The notes under the pieces: generated by a model
What the model saw: only the letters and a program-made list of their open reading frames with translations
What the model was told of the DNA's origin: nothing
Databases searched by the model: none
Program-made: the position numbers and the translations under genes
Part shown: positions 7,409 to 16,153 of the stretch, one piece after another
How the letters are laid out: the number at the start of each line of letters is the position of its first letter
Position numbering within the stretch: the stretch's first letter is position 1
Origin: Soonwooa sp032062245
GTDB taxonomy: Bacteria > Bacteroidota > Bacteroidia > Flavobacteriales > Weeksellaceae
Direction of reading: 5' to 3'
Length of the DNA: 64,000 nt
Assembly: GCF_032062245.1 (NCBI RefSeq)
Contig: NZ_DAMBQF010000001.1
Coordinates: 310,001 to 374,000, forward strand

Positions 7409-8818
7409 TTACAAAGTTTTAGACTGACAAACAAAATCTGTTGTCGCTACTTTTTCTGTTTTTTTAATTCCATTAAAACCTCCTTCAACTTCGGTAAAGT
7501 TTCTGATGCCTCGAGCATTGAAAATACTTGCAGCAATCATACTTCTATAACCGCCAGCACAATGTAAAAAGAAATGTTCTGTATCGTCAATGCTATCAAC
7601 CCATTCGCTGATTTCGGCAAGCGGTCTGTGGTAGGCATCATTAATATGTTCTGCAGAATACTCTCCTATTTTTCTAACGTCAATAACTTTATCTTCTGGT
7701 TTGAAAGCTTCAGCAAATTCTTGCGGAGAAATTCTTTTAACCTCATCAATTTCTTTACCTGCATTTTTCCAAGCTTCGAAACTTCCGTCCAAATAACCCA
7801 AAACATTGTCAAATCCAACGCGACTCAATCTCGTAATAACTTCCTCTTCTGTCCCTGCATCACTAACCAAAATAATCGGTTGTTTAACATCAACAATCAT
7901 CGCTCCTACCCAAGGCGCAAAATCGCCTTTCACACCAATATTAATAGAGTTTGGAATAAAACCTTTATGGAAATCTGCTGCACCACGTGTGTCCAAAATC
8001 AAAGCATCCGTATTTTCTGCAATCGTTTCAAAATCTTCAACAGACAATGGATTCTTTCCTTTTTTCATAACATCGTCAAAAGAAGCGTAACCGCCTTTAT
8101 TCATCGCGACATTCATCCCAAAATATTTTGGCGGCGCCGAAAGTCCATCCAAAACTTCTGTGATAAAACTTTCTTTATCTGGTTGATTAAGTGCGTAGTT
8201 TGTTCGTTTTTGATTGCCTAAAGTATCAACGGTCTCCTTTTGCATATTCTTCCCACAAGCCGAACCTGCACCATGCGCTGGATATACTGTGATATCATCT
8301 GCAAGCGGCATAATTTTCTTTTGTAAACTGTCGTATAACAAACCAGCCAACTCTTCTTGCGTCATACTCGCAGATTTTTGAGCTAAATCTGGGCGACCTA
8401 CATCACCTAAAAACAAAGTGTCTCCTGAGAAAATCGCTGTTTCTTTTCCGTTTTCGTCAATCAAAAGATAAGTTGTACTTTCCATGGTGTGACCTGGCGT
8501 ATGAAGTGCTTTTATTTTCACTTTTCCGATTTCGAAAATTTGCTCATCGCCAGCAATAATAGCATCGAATTCTGGATTTGCTGTTGGTCCGTAAACAATT
8601 GGCGCACCCGTTTTTTGACTTAAATCCAAATGTCCAGATACAAAATCTGCATGGAAATGCGTTTCAAAAATATATTTTAGTTTTACTTTATCTTTTTCTA
8701 AACGTGCTATATAAGGCGATACCTCGCGAAGAGGATCAATAATTGCAGCTTCGTTTTCCGAAACTATATAATAAGCGCCTTGTGCTAAGCAACCGGTATA
8801 AATTTGTTCTACCTTCAT
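7409..8818 (-). CDS. MBL-fold metallo-hydrolase with two rhodanese domains (persulfide dioxygenase-like)
   Basis: First gene of the sulfur operon, cytoplasmic, 469 aa. The N-terminal metallo-beta-lactamase domain has H54, H56, D58, H110, D133 and H182, the ETHE1-type iron site (ETHFHADFVSG; HTPGHT; SGDTLF). ETHE1 relatives oxidise glutathione or other low-molecular-weight persulfides to sulfite. Two rhodanese domains follow. The first (about 262-355) has lost its cysteine (ILVSDAG); the second (about 363-455) keeps C420 in FFLHCAGGYRS. Such fusions are common in Bacteroidota. The order dioxygenase, secreted rhodanese, thioredoxin suggests a persulfide relay and detoxification pathway. Confidence 0.92.
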   Translation of the reverse strand: MKVEQIYTGCLAQGAYYIVSENEAAIIDPLREVSPYIARLEKDKVKLKYIFETHFHADFVSGHLDLSQKTGAPIVYGPTANPEFDAIIAGDEQIFEIGKVKIKALHTPGHTMESTTYLLIDENGKETAIFSGDTLFLGDVGRPDLAQKSASMTQEELAGLLYDSLQKKIMPLADDITVYPAHGAGSACGKNMQKETVDTLGNQKRTNYALNQPDKESFITEVLDGLSAPPKYFGMNVAMNKGGYASFDDVMKKGKNPLSVEDFETIAENTDALILDTRGAADFHKGFIPNSINIGVKGDFAPWVGAMIVDVKQPIILVSDAGTEEEVITRLSRVGFDNVLGYLDGSFEAWKNAGKEIDEVKRISPQEFAEAFKPEDKVIDVRKIGEYSAEHINDAYHRPLAEISEWVDSIDDTEHFFLHCAGGYRSMIAASIFNARGIRNFTEVEGGFNGIKKTEKVATTDFVCQSKTL

Positions 8819-8938
8819 ATTTTCAGTTGTAAAATTTCTGTTTGTAGTGTTGCAAAAATCGTTCTTTAAACTTTAAAAATGTTAAAAATCAGGAATTGCA
8901 ACAATCGATGTTGTCTATTTGGAATTAAAAAGAAGCTC

Positions 8939-9382
8939 TTACAGAATTTCTTTAATAGTATAAGACTGATTACCAAGATCTATCCTATCTCCAATTTTAT
9001 GATTTTCTAAACTCTTAAATGCTGGAGCCTCTGTAGAAAAACTAATGACAGATTGGTTTTCAAACTCAAATTTTGGGACAGAAAGTCCGACAAAAACAAT
9101 TACACCATCCAGCACGACCAAACTACCTTTCTCAATTTCATTGTGCGACAAATCTCTTTCAACCACCAAAAAGCTCATTTCGTCTTGGGCTTTATTTAGC
9201 AGCTGCTCAAAGCGAAGTTGCATATCTTTAGCTTGTACTTGTTGAGACAAGTCATCAGGATCAATCGTGTTGTCTTCTTCCAAATTTGAAGCCGTCACAT
9301 ATCTGTTAACTGAATATTCTAGATTATCAACTACTTTTTGTTGTTCATTGATAATGGCATCCATTATTGCTATTCTGTTCAT
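8939..9382 (-). CDS. GreA/GreB-like transcription elongation factor
   Basis: A 147-aa protein with an N-terminal helical hairpin rich in acidic residues near its tip (EEDNTIDPDDLS) and a C-terminal FKBP-like Gre domain. The Gre domain runs from about residue 85, with GSLVVLDG, a late APAFKSLENHKIGDRI motif and YTIKEIL at the end. Gre factors insert the coiled coil into the RNA polymerase secondary channel and stimulate cleavage of backtracked transcripts. I start at MNRIAIMDAI (9382); the eight upstream codons (MLNTKKLK) look like leader. It is smaller and more divergent than canonical GreA, so it may be a Gre-like paralogue. Confidence 0.78.
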   Translation of the reverse strand: MNRIAIMDAIINEQQKVVDNLEYSVNRYVTASNLEEDNTIDPDDLSQQVQAKDMQLRFEQLLNKAQDEMSFLVVERDLSHNEIEKGSLVVLDGVIVFVGLSVPKFEFENQSVISFSTEAPAFKSLENHKIGDRIDLGNQSYTIKEIL

Positions 9383-9521
9383 CTTTAATTTTTTGGTATT
9401 TAACAAATTTAATAAAATAAAGCTAGATTAATATTGATTTACATCAAGCAAGCATTTTATTTATCCTTGCGTTTTTCAAATGAAATTATTTACCTTTATC
9501 TTTTTATTTAAATCCAAACAA

Positions 9522-11048
9522 ATGGCGGACAAAGCAAAATTTATTGAAGAACTTAATTCCAGATATAGCCCAAAAGGCGAACATATTATTTTAGGAAAAG
9601 CCATGTTAGATGGTGAAGTGTTACCTGAAGTTAATGTAACTATCCCTCTGAAAACCATTAACAGACATGGTCTAATTGCTGGTGCAACGGGAACTGGTAA
9701 AACTAAAACGCTTCAAGTTTTTGCTGAACAATTGTCACATGCTGGTGTTCCGTCTTTGGTGCTCGATATTAAAGGCGATTTCTCAGGAATTGCAGAAGCA
9801 GGAACTCGAAATGCCATTATCGACGAACGTTATAACAAAACACAATTGCCCTACGAACCACAGGCTTTTCCAGTAGAATTGATGACAATCTCAGGCGAAA
9901 AAGGTGTTAAACTTCGTGCAACGGTAACAGAGTTTGGGCCGATTTTGTTAAGTAAAATTTTAGGATTAAATGACACGCAGCAAAGTATCATGTCCATCGT
10001 TTTTAAATATTGTGATGACAAAGGTTTGCCATTAATTGATTTGGATGATCTTAAAAAAGTTCTTCAATACGTCACTGACAATAAAGACGGCAAAGCGGAG
10101 TTAGCAGCGAGCTACGGATCGATTGCGCCAGCTTCTTTGGGAGCAATTTTGCGTTCTATTGTTGCTTTGGAACAACAAGGTGCAACTGCATTTTTTGGAG
10201 AACCAAGTTTTGACGTCCATGATTTGTTACAAACAAGAGATGGAAAAGGCGTCGTAAATATCTTAAGAGTAGCAAATATTCAAAATCAACCTCAGTTGTT
10301 TTCCACATTTATGCTTTCGCTTTTTGCTGAAATCTATATGACTTTCCCTGAAGAAGGCGACAGTGGGAAACCAAAATTGGTTTTATTTATTGATGAAGCG
10401 CATTTAATTTTTAATGAAGCTTCCAAAACGCTTTTATCGCAAATTGAAACGATGGTAAAATTAATCCGATCCAAAGGTGTTGGGATTTATTTTATCACAC
10501 AAATTCCGGGTGATGTTCCAGAAAATGTATTGTCACAATTGGGTTTAAAAATTCAACATGCGTTAAGAGGTTTCACTGCAAAAGACAAAAAAGAGATTAC
10601 AAAAGCGGTTGAAAACTATCCAACAACCGAATACTATAACGCTGCTAATCTGATTCAGAATTTAGGAATTGGTGAAGCTTTTGTAACCGCGTTGGACGAA
10701 AAAGGTATTCCGACGCCGTTGGTGCAGACTTATTTAATTTCCCCAGAATCGAGAATGGATGTCCTTAATGATGCCGAAGTTTCGGAACTGACAAGCAAAT
10801 CTGCAATGGTTGCAAAATATGAGCAAAGCATTAATAAAGAATCTGCTTTTGAAATTTTGAGTCAAAGGATGAACCAAGCTGTTGAAGCTGCTACACCAAC
10901 CCAAAAAACAAAACCGATAAAAGAAGAACCTGGCATGTTCGAATCTGTGATGAAATCGAGTGCGGGAAGAACCTTCACCAATACCTTGATGCGAGAAGGC
11001 GCAAAAGCGATCCTTGGGATGTTAGGCCTCGGTGGAAGAAGAAGATAA
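9522..11048 (+). CDS. HerA-like ATPase of the DUF853/YjgR family
   Basis: A 508-aa P-loop ATPase related to HerA/FtsK helicases. Walker A is GATGTGKT (residues 54-61) and Walker B is LVLFIDEAH. A C-terminal RGFTAKDKKEI region is typical of DUF853. HerA relatives are DNA-pumping hexamers that often work with nucleases; the exact role of YjgR-type proteins is unknown. I choose the ATG at 9522 because the upstream 14 codons are hydrophobic, AT-rich leader and the family begins near the MADKAKFIEEL segment. A predicted exonuclease gene starts 34 bp downstream, a suggestive pairing. Confidence 0.87.
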   Translation: MADKAKFIEELNSRYSPKGEHIILGKAMLDGEVLPEVNVTIPLKTINRHGLIAGATGTGKTKTLQVFAEQLSHAGVPSLVLDIKGDFSGIAEAGTRNAIIDERYNKTQLPYEPQAFPVELMTISGEKGVKLRATVTEFGPILLSKILGLNDTQQSIMSIVFKYCDDKGLPLIDLDDLKKVLQYVTDNKDGKAELAASYGSIAPASLGAILRSIVALEQQGATAFFGEPSFDVHDLLQTRDGKGVVNILRVANIQNQPQLFSTFMLSLFAEIYMTFPEEGDSGKPKLVLFIDEAHLIFNEASKTLLSQIETMVKLIRSKGVGIYFITQIPGDVPENVLSQLGLKIQHALRGFTAKDKKEITKAVENYPTTEYYNAANLIQNLGIGEAFVTALDEKGIPTPLVQTYLISPESRMDVLNDAEVSELTSKSAMVAKYEQSINKESAFEILSQRMNQAVEAATPTQKTKPIKEEPGMFESVMKSSAGRTFTNTLMREGAKAILGMLGLGGRRR

Positions 11049-11082
11049 AACCCGTTTTTGGAAACGAAGAACTAGAATGTAG

Positions 11083-12309
11083 ATGTATTCCGTAATAGAT
11101 ATAGAAAGTAATGGCGGGCCGTACCGCAAAGAAAACATCATAGAAATTGCAATTTACCGATATGATGGTCACGAGATTGTTGACCAGTTTATCTCTTTGG
11201 TTAATCCCGAAGCAGACATCACGTCTTTTGTGCAAAAACTGACCGGAATTACGCCAAATATGGTGAAAACTGCACCAAAATTTCATGAAATTGCGAAACG
11301 AATTGTAGAAATCACTAAAGATTCAACTTTGGTTGGACATAATATTGAGTTCGATTATCGAATGTTGCGTCAATCATTCAAAAGACTTGGTTACGATTTC
11401 AAAATCAACACTTTAGACACAATTCCTTTAGCGAAAAAATTAATTCCAAATGAAATAAGTTATTCATTAAGTAAACTTTGCAAATCGATTGGTATTCCGT
11501 TGTCGGAAGCGCATCGAGCAAGTGGTGATGCTAGAGCAACTTTAGACTTACTTAAATTACTGATTACCAAAGATAAAGATCACGAAATAATCGAGTCACA
11601 GTTTGAGGAAAGTAAAGCACAAAATTACGTCAACAAAATAAAAGAGCTAACTGAAGATTTGCCAGCAGATCGCGGTATTATTTATTTTCAAAACAAAGAC
11701 GGGAAAATTATTTTCTACGATCTGGTAGACAACATTTATAAAGCAGCGAAAAAAGTGTTTAATTCTAATGCTAAAAAATTAAAAAGCATACAATCCGAAG
11801 TTGAGCAAATTCATTACGAATTAACTGGTAATGAAGTGATTGCACAACTCATTATGAAGACCAAAAATCTTAGTAAAGTTCAAAAACTAAGTTTTGGATT
11901 GTTTTTTAAAAACGGAAAATACAGCGTTGAAAAATTTAATAAAGAAACAGAACCGAAACCTTTTTTAAAATTCAAAAGTTATACGCAAGGGCTCAAAGCT
12001 TTGAGTTTTATTAAAAACCAACAAGAGCTTCATGATGTTATTAATCTTACAAAAAAAATCAATCTAAAATCACGCAACGAAGTTTGGACTTCACAAGGCA
12101 GACAACTTGGCGAGCGTGTTTTTATCGTTTTTGAAAAGGGAAAACTAAAAGGTTTTGGATTCTACGAACTTTATCATCAAATCCAAACTTTGGACAAAAT
12201 CAACAAGTTGATTATTCCGATTTCTAGCGTTTCACCATATTTAAAAAACGAATTACAATTATCACTTCTGCGTGGTGACTTCGACATACAAGCACTTCCA
12301 CAAGACTGA
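11083..12309 (+). CDS. DnaQ-like 3'-5' exonuclease fused to a degenerate GIY-YIG/UvrC-like domain
   Basis: The N-terminal DEDDh exonuclease (residues 1-165) has the full catalytic set: D6 and E8 (VIDIES), D91 (HNIEFDYRML), H144 and D149 (HRASGDAR). It would remove nucleotides from DNA 3' ends, as in the Pol III epsilon family. From about residue 192 (LPADRGIIYFQNKDG) the protein follows the UvrC/Cho GIY-YIG layout through to HYELTGNEVIAQL. The signature is eroded: GII replaces GIY at 198-200, FYD (211-213) stands where YIG is expected, and an alanine-lysine stretch replaces the conserved arginine. The second half is therefore probably a non-catalytic DNA-binding module. It lies just after the HerA-like gene. 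Confidence 0.85.
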   Translation: MYSVIDIESNGGPYRKENIIEIAIYRYDGHEIVDQFISLVNPEADITSFVQKLTGITPNMVKTAPKFHEIAKRIVEITKDSTLVGHNIEFDYRMLRQSFKRLGYDFKINTLDTIPLAKKLIPNEISYSLSKLCKSIGIPLSEAHRASGDARATLDLLKLLITKDKDHEIIESQFEESKAQNYVNKIKELTEDLPADRGIIYFQNKDGKIIFYDLVDNIYKAAKKVFNSNAKKLKSIQSEVEQIHYELTGNEVIAQLIMKTKNLSKVQKLSFGLFFKNGKYSVEKFNKETEPKPFLKFKSYTQGLKALSFIKNQQELHDVINLTKKINLKSRNEVWTSQGRQLGERVFIVFEKGKLKGFGFYELYHQIQTLDKINKLIIPISSVSPYLKNELQLSLLRGDFDIQALPQD

Positions 12310-12411
12310 TTTCAGGTTTAGTTTATATATTTCAAGTTTGTTTTGGTGTTTTTATCTAAAAATTACCGAAATTTGCACGTTTATTTTTTCAAAAAAATTT
12401 AGTTTAATCCA

Positions 12412-13611
12412 ATGACCAATCAAGATTTATTAAAAATTGCTGACGAGTTCGGTACACCTGTGTATGTGTACGATGTAGAATCGATAAAAGTGCAGTACGA
12501 AAAGTTGACTGGTTCTTTCTCGAAGAACACACGATTTTTCTACGCTGCCAAGGCTTTGACCAACATTAATATCTTGAAATACGTTGAGAAACAGGGTGCT
12601 AATCTCGATTGTGTTTCGATCAACGAGGTCAAGCTTGGATTAAAAGCTGGTTTTTCATCAGACAGAATTCTCTTCACGCCAAATTGTATTGACATTACAG
12701 AAATCGAGGAAGCGATGGCCTTTAACGTCCATATCAACATCGATAACATTTCGATTTTGGAGCAATTCGGTAACAAACACGGTGGCAACTACCCTATTTT
12801 TATAAGAATTAATCCGCACATTTTTGCTGGCGGAAATTATAAAATTTCGACAGGACATATCGATAGCAAATTCGGAATTTCGATCCATCAAATGCGCCAC
12901 ATTGAGCGTATTGTAAAGTCAACAAACATCAATGTAGAAGGACTTCACATGCACACGGGTAGCGAGATTAAAGATCCAGATGTGTTTTTGCAAGGTTTAG
13001 AAATTATGTTCGAATTGGCTGATCATTTCCCAAATTTAAAATACATCGATATGGGAAGCGGTTTCAAAGTGCCTTTCCAAGATGGTGATCTAGAAACGGA
13101 TGTTAAATCTTTAGGAAAAAAGGTTGACAAAGCGATGAAAGATTACACCAAAGAAACTGGAAAAGAATTCCAACTTTGGTTTGAACCAGGGAAATATTTA
13201 GTAAGTCAAAGTGGACATTTTTTAGTAAAATCAAATGTTATTAAACAAACAACAGCAACAGTTTTTGTTGGTGTTAACTCTGGTTTCAATCATTTGATTC
13301 GTCCAATGTTCTACGATGCTTATCACAAAATCGAAAATCTTTCTAACCCAAAAGGTCCAGAAAGAATCTACACAGTTGTCGGAAATATCTGTGAGACAGA
13401 CACTTTCGCATGGGATAGAAAGCTGCACGAGGTTAGAGAAGGCGATGTCTTAGTGTTTAGAAATGCTGGTGCTTATGGTTTTGAAATGAGTTCAAATTTT
13501 AATTCAAGATTAAAACCAGCCGAAGTGATGTTCTTGGACGGAAAAGCAACTTTGATAAGAAAACGTGAAGAATTTGAAGATTTATTAAAAAATCAAATCG
13601 AAGTTTTGTAA
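12412..13611 (+). CDS. lysA: Diaminopimelate decarboxylase
   Basis: PLP enzyme that makes L-lysine from meso-diaminopimelate, the last step of lysine synthesis. The PLP lysine is K47 in FFYAAKALTN. The glycine-rich phosphate-binding region is near YIDMGSGFKVP. EPGKYLVSQSG and the substrate cysteine motif GNICETDTFA are present, and the C-terminus has AGAYGFEMSSNFNSR. 399 aa is full length. It lies 102 bp after the exonuclease gene, with promoter-like sequence in the gap (AAATTTG near 12369), and is followed 9 bp later by a secreted protein gene that is probably co-transcribed. Confidence 0.96.
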   Translation: MTNQDLLKIADEFGTPVYVYDVESIKVQYEKLTGSFSKNTRFFYAAKALTNINILKYVEKQGANLDCVSINEVKLGLKAGFSSDRILFTPNCIDITEIEEAMAFNVHINIDNISILEQFGNKHGGNYPIFIRINPHIFAGGNYKISTGHIDSKFGISIHQMRHIERIVKSTNINVEGLHMHTGSEIKDPDVFLQGLEIMFELADHFPNLKYIDMGSGFKVPFQDGDLETDVKSLGKKVDKAMKDYTKETGKEFQLWFEPGKYLVSQSGHFLVKSNVIKQTTATVFVGVNSGFNHLIRPMFYDAYHKIENLSNPKGPERIYTVVGNICETDTFAWDRKLHEVREGDVLVFRNAGAYGFEMSSNFNSRLKPAEVMFLDGKATLIRKREEFEDLLKNQIEVL

Positions 13612-13620
13612 ATTAGAATT

Positions 13621-14130
13621 ATGAAAAAAATAGCTTTAGTTTTTAGTTTGATTTCGGCTTTCTCTTTTGCGCAAACCGATGTTGAAGACCAAGCACCAGA
13701 AAGTATGGTAAGCTTGCAAACGGCACAAAATGTTATGACTTACGACCTGCGTGGTATTTATCAAATTGCTGATAAAACATGCGCTGTTGACCAAGGTCAT
13801 ACTTTTAATTCTGTAAAATATTCTGAGGGCGAACAACAATTAAGTACGGACCTTAAGAAAAGAATCAATCAATATCTTAATTCGGATGCTTATGCAGCAG
13901 ACGGACATTTTTATATTGATTTAACCATCAGTAAATCTGGTGACATTAAGCAAATTAACGTTGGTCCAGATGTTCCTAATACACGTTATTTTTATGAAGA
14001 TCTAAAATCTGCCGTAAAAAAACTAAAAGGAAAATGGATACCAGCAAGTTGCGACACAACGCCGATAGAATCTAAAGTGCGAGTTAAGCTACTTTTCGAT
14101 TCTTTAGTTATTGACAACAATGCTAATTAA
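13621..14130 (+). CDS. Secreted protein of unknown function, TonB C-terminal-like fold possible
   Basis: A 169-aa protein with a signal peptide (MKKIALVFSLISAFSFA, cleavage before QTDVED). The second half (about residues 75-160) has the alternating pattern of small periplasmic domains: FYIDLTISKSGDIKQINVG, then a helix, then VRVKLLFDSLVI. This resembles the TonB/TolA C-terminal fold, but there is no transmembrane anchor or proline linker, so it is not a working TonB. One cysteine near residue 53 could pair with one near residue 144. It is 9 bp downstream of lysA. No firm function. Confidence 0.7.
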   Translation: MKKIALVFSLISAFSFAQTDVEDQAPESMVSLQTAQNVMTYDLRGIYQIADKTCAVDQGHTFNSVKYSEGEQQLSTDLKKRINQYLNSDAYAADGHFYIDLTISKSGDIKQINVGPDVPNTRYFYEDLKSAVKKLKGKWIPASCDTTPIESKVRVKLLFDSLVIDNNAN

Positions 14131-14134
14131 TATA

Positions 14135-14163
14135 AAAGCTCGGTTAATCCGAGCTTTATTTTT
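14135..14163. terminator. Bidirectional terminator
   Basis: AAAGCTCGG (14135-14143) pairs with CCGAGCTTT (14149-14157), then a T-rich run. The second arm overlaps the stop codon of the convergent methyltransferase gene. Confidence 0.85.
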
Positions 14164-14842
14164 TTAGTTCTACTAAATATTGATAATGATTATCTTCGAA
14201 AAGGACTTTCATTTCCCAGCCCAATTCTTCTGCAACTTCTCGCAATTTATCTTGGTCAATATATAACCATTTAAAGAAATCTGTTTTAAGATTTTTATAG
14301 GAATAAGCGCATTCTACTTCACCATAATAGCGTTCTGGCAAAATATCATGTTCGTACATATAGATCGTATCTGACGAGTCAAAAACCAATCTTCCATCTT
14401 CGTTAAGAAGTTCTTCCGCCTTTTTTAAAAACGTTTTTAGATTTTCAATTGTTCCGCAAAGTCCAATACCATTCATCAAAAGTAAAATCGTATCGTATTT
14501 TTCCTCTGAATTAAACTTAAAAAAATCGGCACAAATTACATGTTTTACGCCACGAGATTCCATAACTCCACAAGCCGAGGGCGAAATTTCTAATGCTGAA
14601 ACGTCGAATCCTTTCACTTGCAAAGCCAAAGCGTGAGACCCTGCGCCTGCGCCAACATCAAGAACGCGACCTTCACAATTTTCTAACGCAATATCCTCCA
14701 ATTCTGGCATTTCGACCTCATTGCGGAAATACATCGAAATCGGCATTTCTACTTTCGGACCAAATTGATCATGAACATAAAGTTTTGATTTTAATTTTTT
14801 TTCGTAAAAATCTTTGATGGCCAAGCCTGGAAGATCTGTCAT
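14156..14842 (-). CDS. Class I SAM-dependent methyltransferase
   Basis: A 228-aa cytoplasmic Rossmann-fold methyltransferase. Motif I is RVLDVGAGAGSHALAL (about residues 60-75), an acidic residue follows beta2 (VSALEISPSA), and the motif IV region is TILLLMNGIGLCGT. The N-terminal third is a substrate-binding extension that I cannot assign. The C-terminal strand pair is LGWEMKVLFEDNHYQYLVEL. The substrate cannot be inferred from neighbours; the gene stands alone between a terminator and a divergent SDR gene. It is a typical length for small-molecule methyltransferases. Confidence 0.85.
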   Translation of the reverse strand: MTDLPGLAIKDFYEKKLKSKLYVHDQFGPKVEMPISMYFRNEVEMPELEDIALENCEGRVLDVGAGAGSHALALQVKGFDVSALEISPSACGVMESRGVKHVICADFFKFNSEEKYDTILLLMNGIGLCGTIENLKTFLKKAEELLNEDGRLVFDSSDTIYMYEHDILPERYYGEVECAYSYKNLKTDFFKWLYIDQDKLREVAEELGWEMKVLFEDNHYQYLVELKK

Positions 14843-14950
14843 AAACTGAATTTGAAAGTGTAAAAATACTCAAATCAACTGAAATTATCTATCGAAAAAC
14901 AAAGCTTAAAACTCAAAAATGAAATAGCTTTGCAAAGAAATTTAATCTAA

Positions 14951-15700
14951 ATGAAAACAACTCTCATAACCGGCGCAACGTCAGGAATTGGTAAAGCAAC
15001 CGCTTATCTTTTAGCACAACAAAAGCATCAACTTATCCTTTGTGGACGAAACGAAGCTGCTTTAGAAACGATAAAAAACGAACTTTCTCAACTAACCGAA
15101 GTTTGCACCTTAACATTTGATGTTCGTGATCGCAATCAGGTTGAAAATGCTTTTAAAAACATTCCTGATCATTTTAAAAACATTGATATTCTCATCAACA
15201 ACGCTGGAAATGCGAATGGTTTGGACTCTTTAGAAAACGGAGATTTGGACGATTGGGATGCGATGATAGATGGTAATGTGAAAGGTTTGCTTTATGTTTC
15301 AAAACAAGTTATTCCGCAGATGAAAACTAGAAACTCTGGACATATCGTGAACATTTCGTCTGTTGCAGCAAGACAAACTTACGCAAACGGCGTTGTCTAT
15401 TGTGCGAGCAAAAAAGCAGTTGATACCATTTCCGAAGGCATGCGAATCGAGCTGACAGAATTCGGGATTAAAGTGACCAATATTCAGCCAGGTGCTGTGG
15501 CTACAGATTTTTCTAAAATTCGTTTCAAAGGCGATGAGGAAAGAGCTGCAACGGTCTACGCAGGTTACGAAGCTTTGAAAGCCGAAGATATTGCAGATGC
15601 CATTTCTTATTGTATTAATGCTCCTGATCGTGTTTCGATTGCAGAACTTTGCATTTATCCAAAAGCGCAAGCAGAACCAAGAACGATTTACAAAAAGTAA
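14951..15700 (+). CDS. Short-chain dehydrogenase/reductase, YdfG-like
   Basis: A 249-aa classical SDR. The cofactor motif TGATSGIGKA is at residues 7-16, followed by CGRNE (an arginine that favours NADP). NNAG is in the middle, the catalytic serine is in VNISSVAA, and the YxxxK pair is in YCASKKA. The C-terminal IQPGAVATDFSKIRFKGD is typical of the YdfG/serine 3-dehydrogenase group, which reduces 3-hydroxy acids and malonic semialdehyde. The substrate is an inference. The stop TAA overlaps the ATG of the next gene (TAATG), indicating translational coupling. Confidence 0.9.
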   Translation: MKTTLITGATSGIGKATAYLLAQQKHQLILCGRNEAALETIKNELSQLTEVCTLTFDVRDRNQVENAFKNIPDHFKNIDILINNAGNANGLDSLENGDLDDWDAMIDGNVKGLLYVSKQVIPQMKTRNSGHIVNISSVAARQTYANGVVYCASKKAVDTISEGMRIELTEFGIKVTNIQPGAVATDFSKIRFKGDEERAATVYAGYEALKAEDIADAISYCINAPDRVSIAELCIYPKAQAEPRTIYKK

Positions 15701-16131
15701 TGATTTACAAATATTTAAGCTTATTTATTTTAGTATTTAGTTTAAGTCTATTTTCGGCACAAACTTTAGATAGAACTTTAGAAATTCAAGTCAGAACTTT
15801 GGACAGTTTGATGCAAACTAACAATCCTAATATTCTTAATTTGCTTGCTGAAGATGTTAGTTTTGGACATTCTAATGGTTGGATACAAAATATTCACGAT
15901 TTTAAAAAAGATGTTATTTCTAAAAAAGTCGATTACAAATCTGTAAGCCAAATCGCATTAAAAGATTTTAAAACTTATAAAAAAACCGCTTCTATTCGCA
16001 GAATTGTTCATGTCGTCGGAACTTACAAAAGCTATGATTTTGCAATGGATTTGTCGGTTTTAGAAATTTGGATTAAAAAAGCTGGCGACTGGAAGTTGTG
16101 GTCACGACAAAGTGTGGAAATAAAAAACTAA
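15700..16131 (+). CDS. Secreted NTF2-like (DUF4440) protein
   Basis: A 143-aa protein with a signal peptide (MIYKYLSLFILVFSLSLFSA) and an NTF2/SnoaL-like domain (DUF4440 type): helix LEIQVRTLDSLMQ, LLAEDVSFGHSNGW, and the closing strands VLEIWIKKAGDWKLWSRQSVE. I start at the ATG that overlaps the SDR stop by one base; the longer in-frame extension lies inside the SDR gene. NTF2-like domains form small-ligand pockets or are enzymes of varied function, so no reaction is assigned. Coupled translation with the SDR suggests a shared pathway, although one protein is cytoplasmic and this one is exported. Confidence 0.8.
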   Translation: MIYKYLSLFILVFSLSLFSAQTLDRTLEIQVRTLDSLMQTNNPNILNLLAEDVSFGHSNGWIQNIHDFKKDVISKKVDYKSVSQIALKDFKTYKKTASIRRIVHVVGTYKSYDFAMDLSVLEIWIKKAGDWKLWSRQSVEIKN

Positions 16132-16153
16132 TTTTGACAAAGAATTTTACAAG

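Noticed and set aside
12361..12380. TTACCGAAAT upstream of lysA as a fourth LytTR site
   Set aside because: Only one half-site is present; there is no partner 21 bp away, and the sequence is better explained as part of the promoter (AAATTTG).
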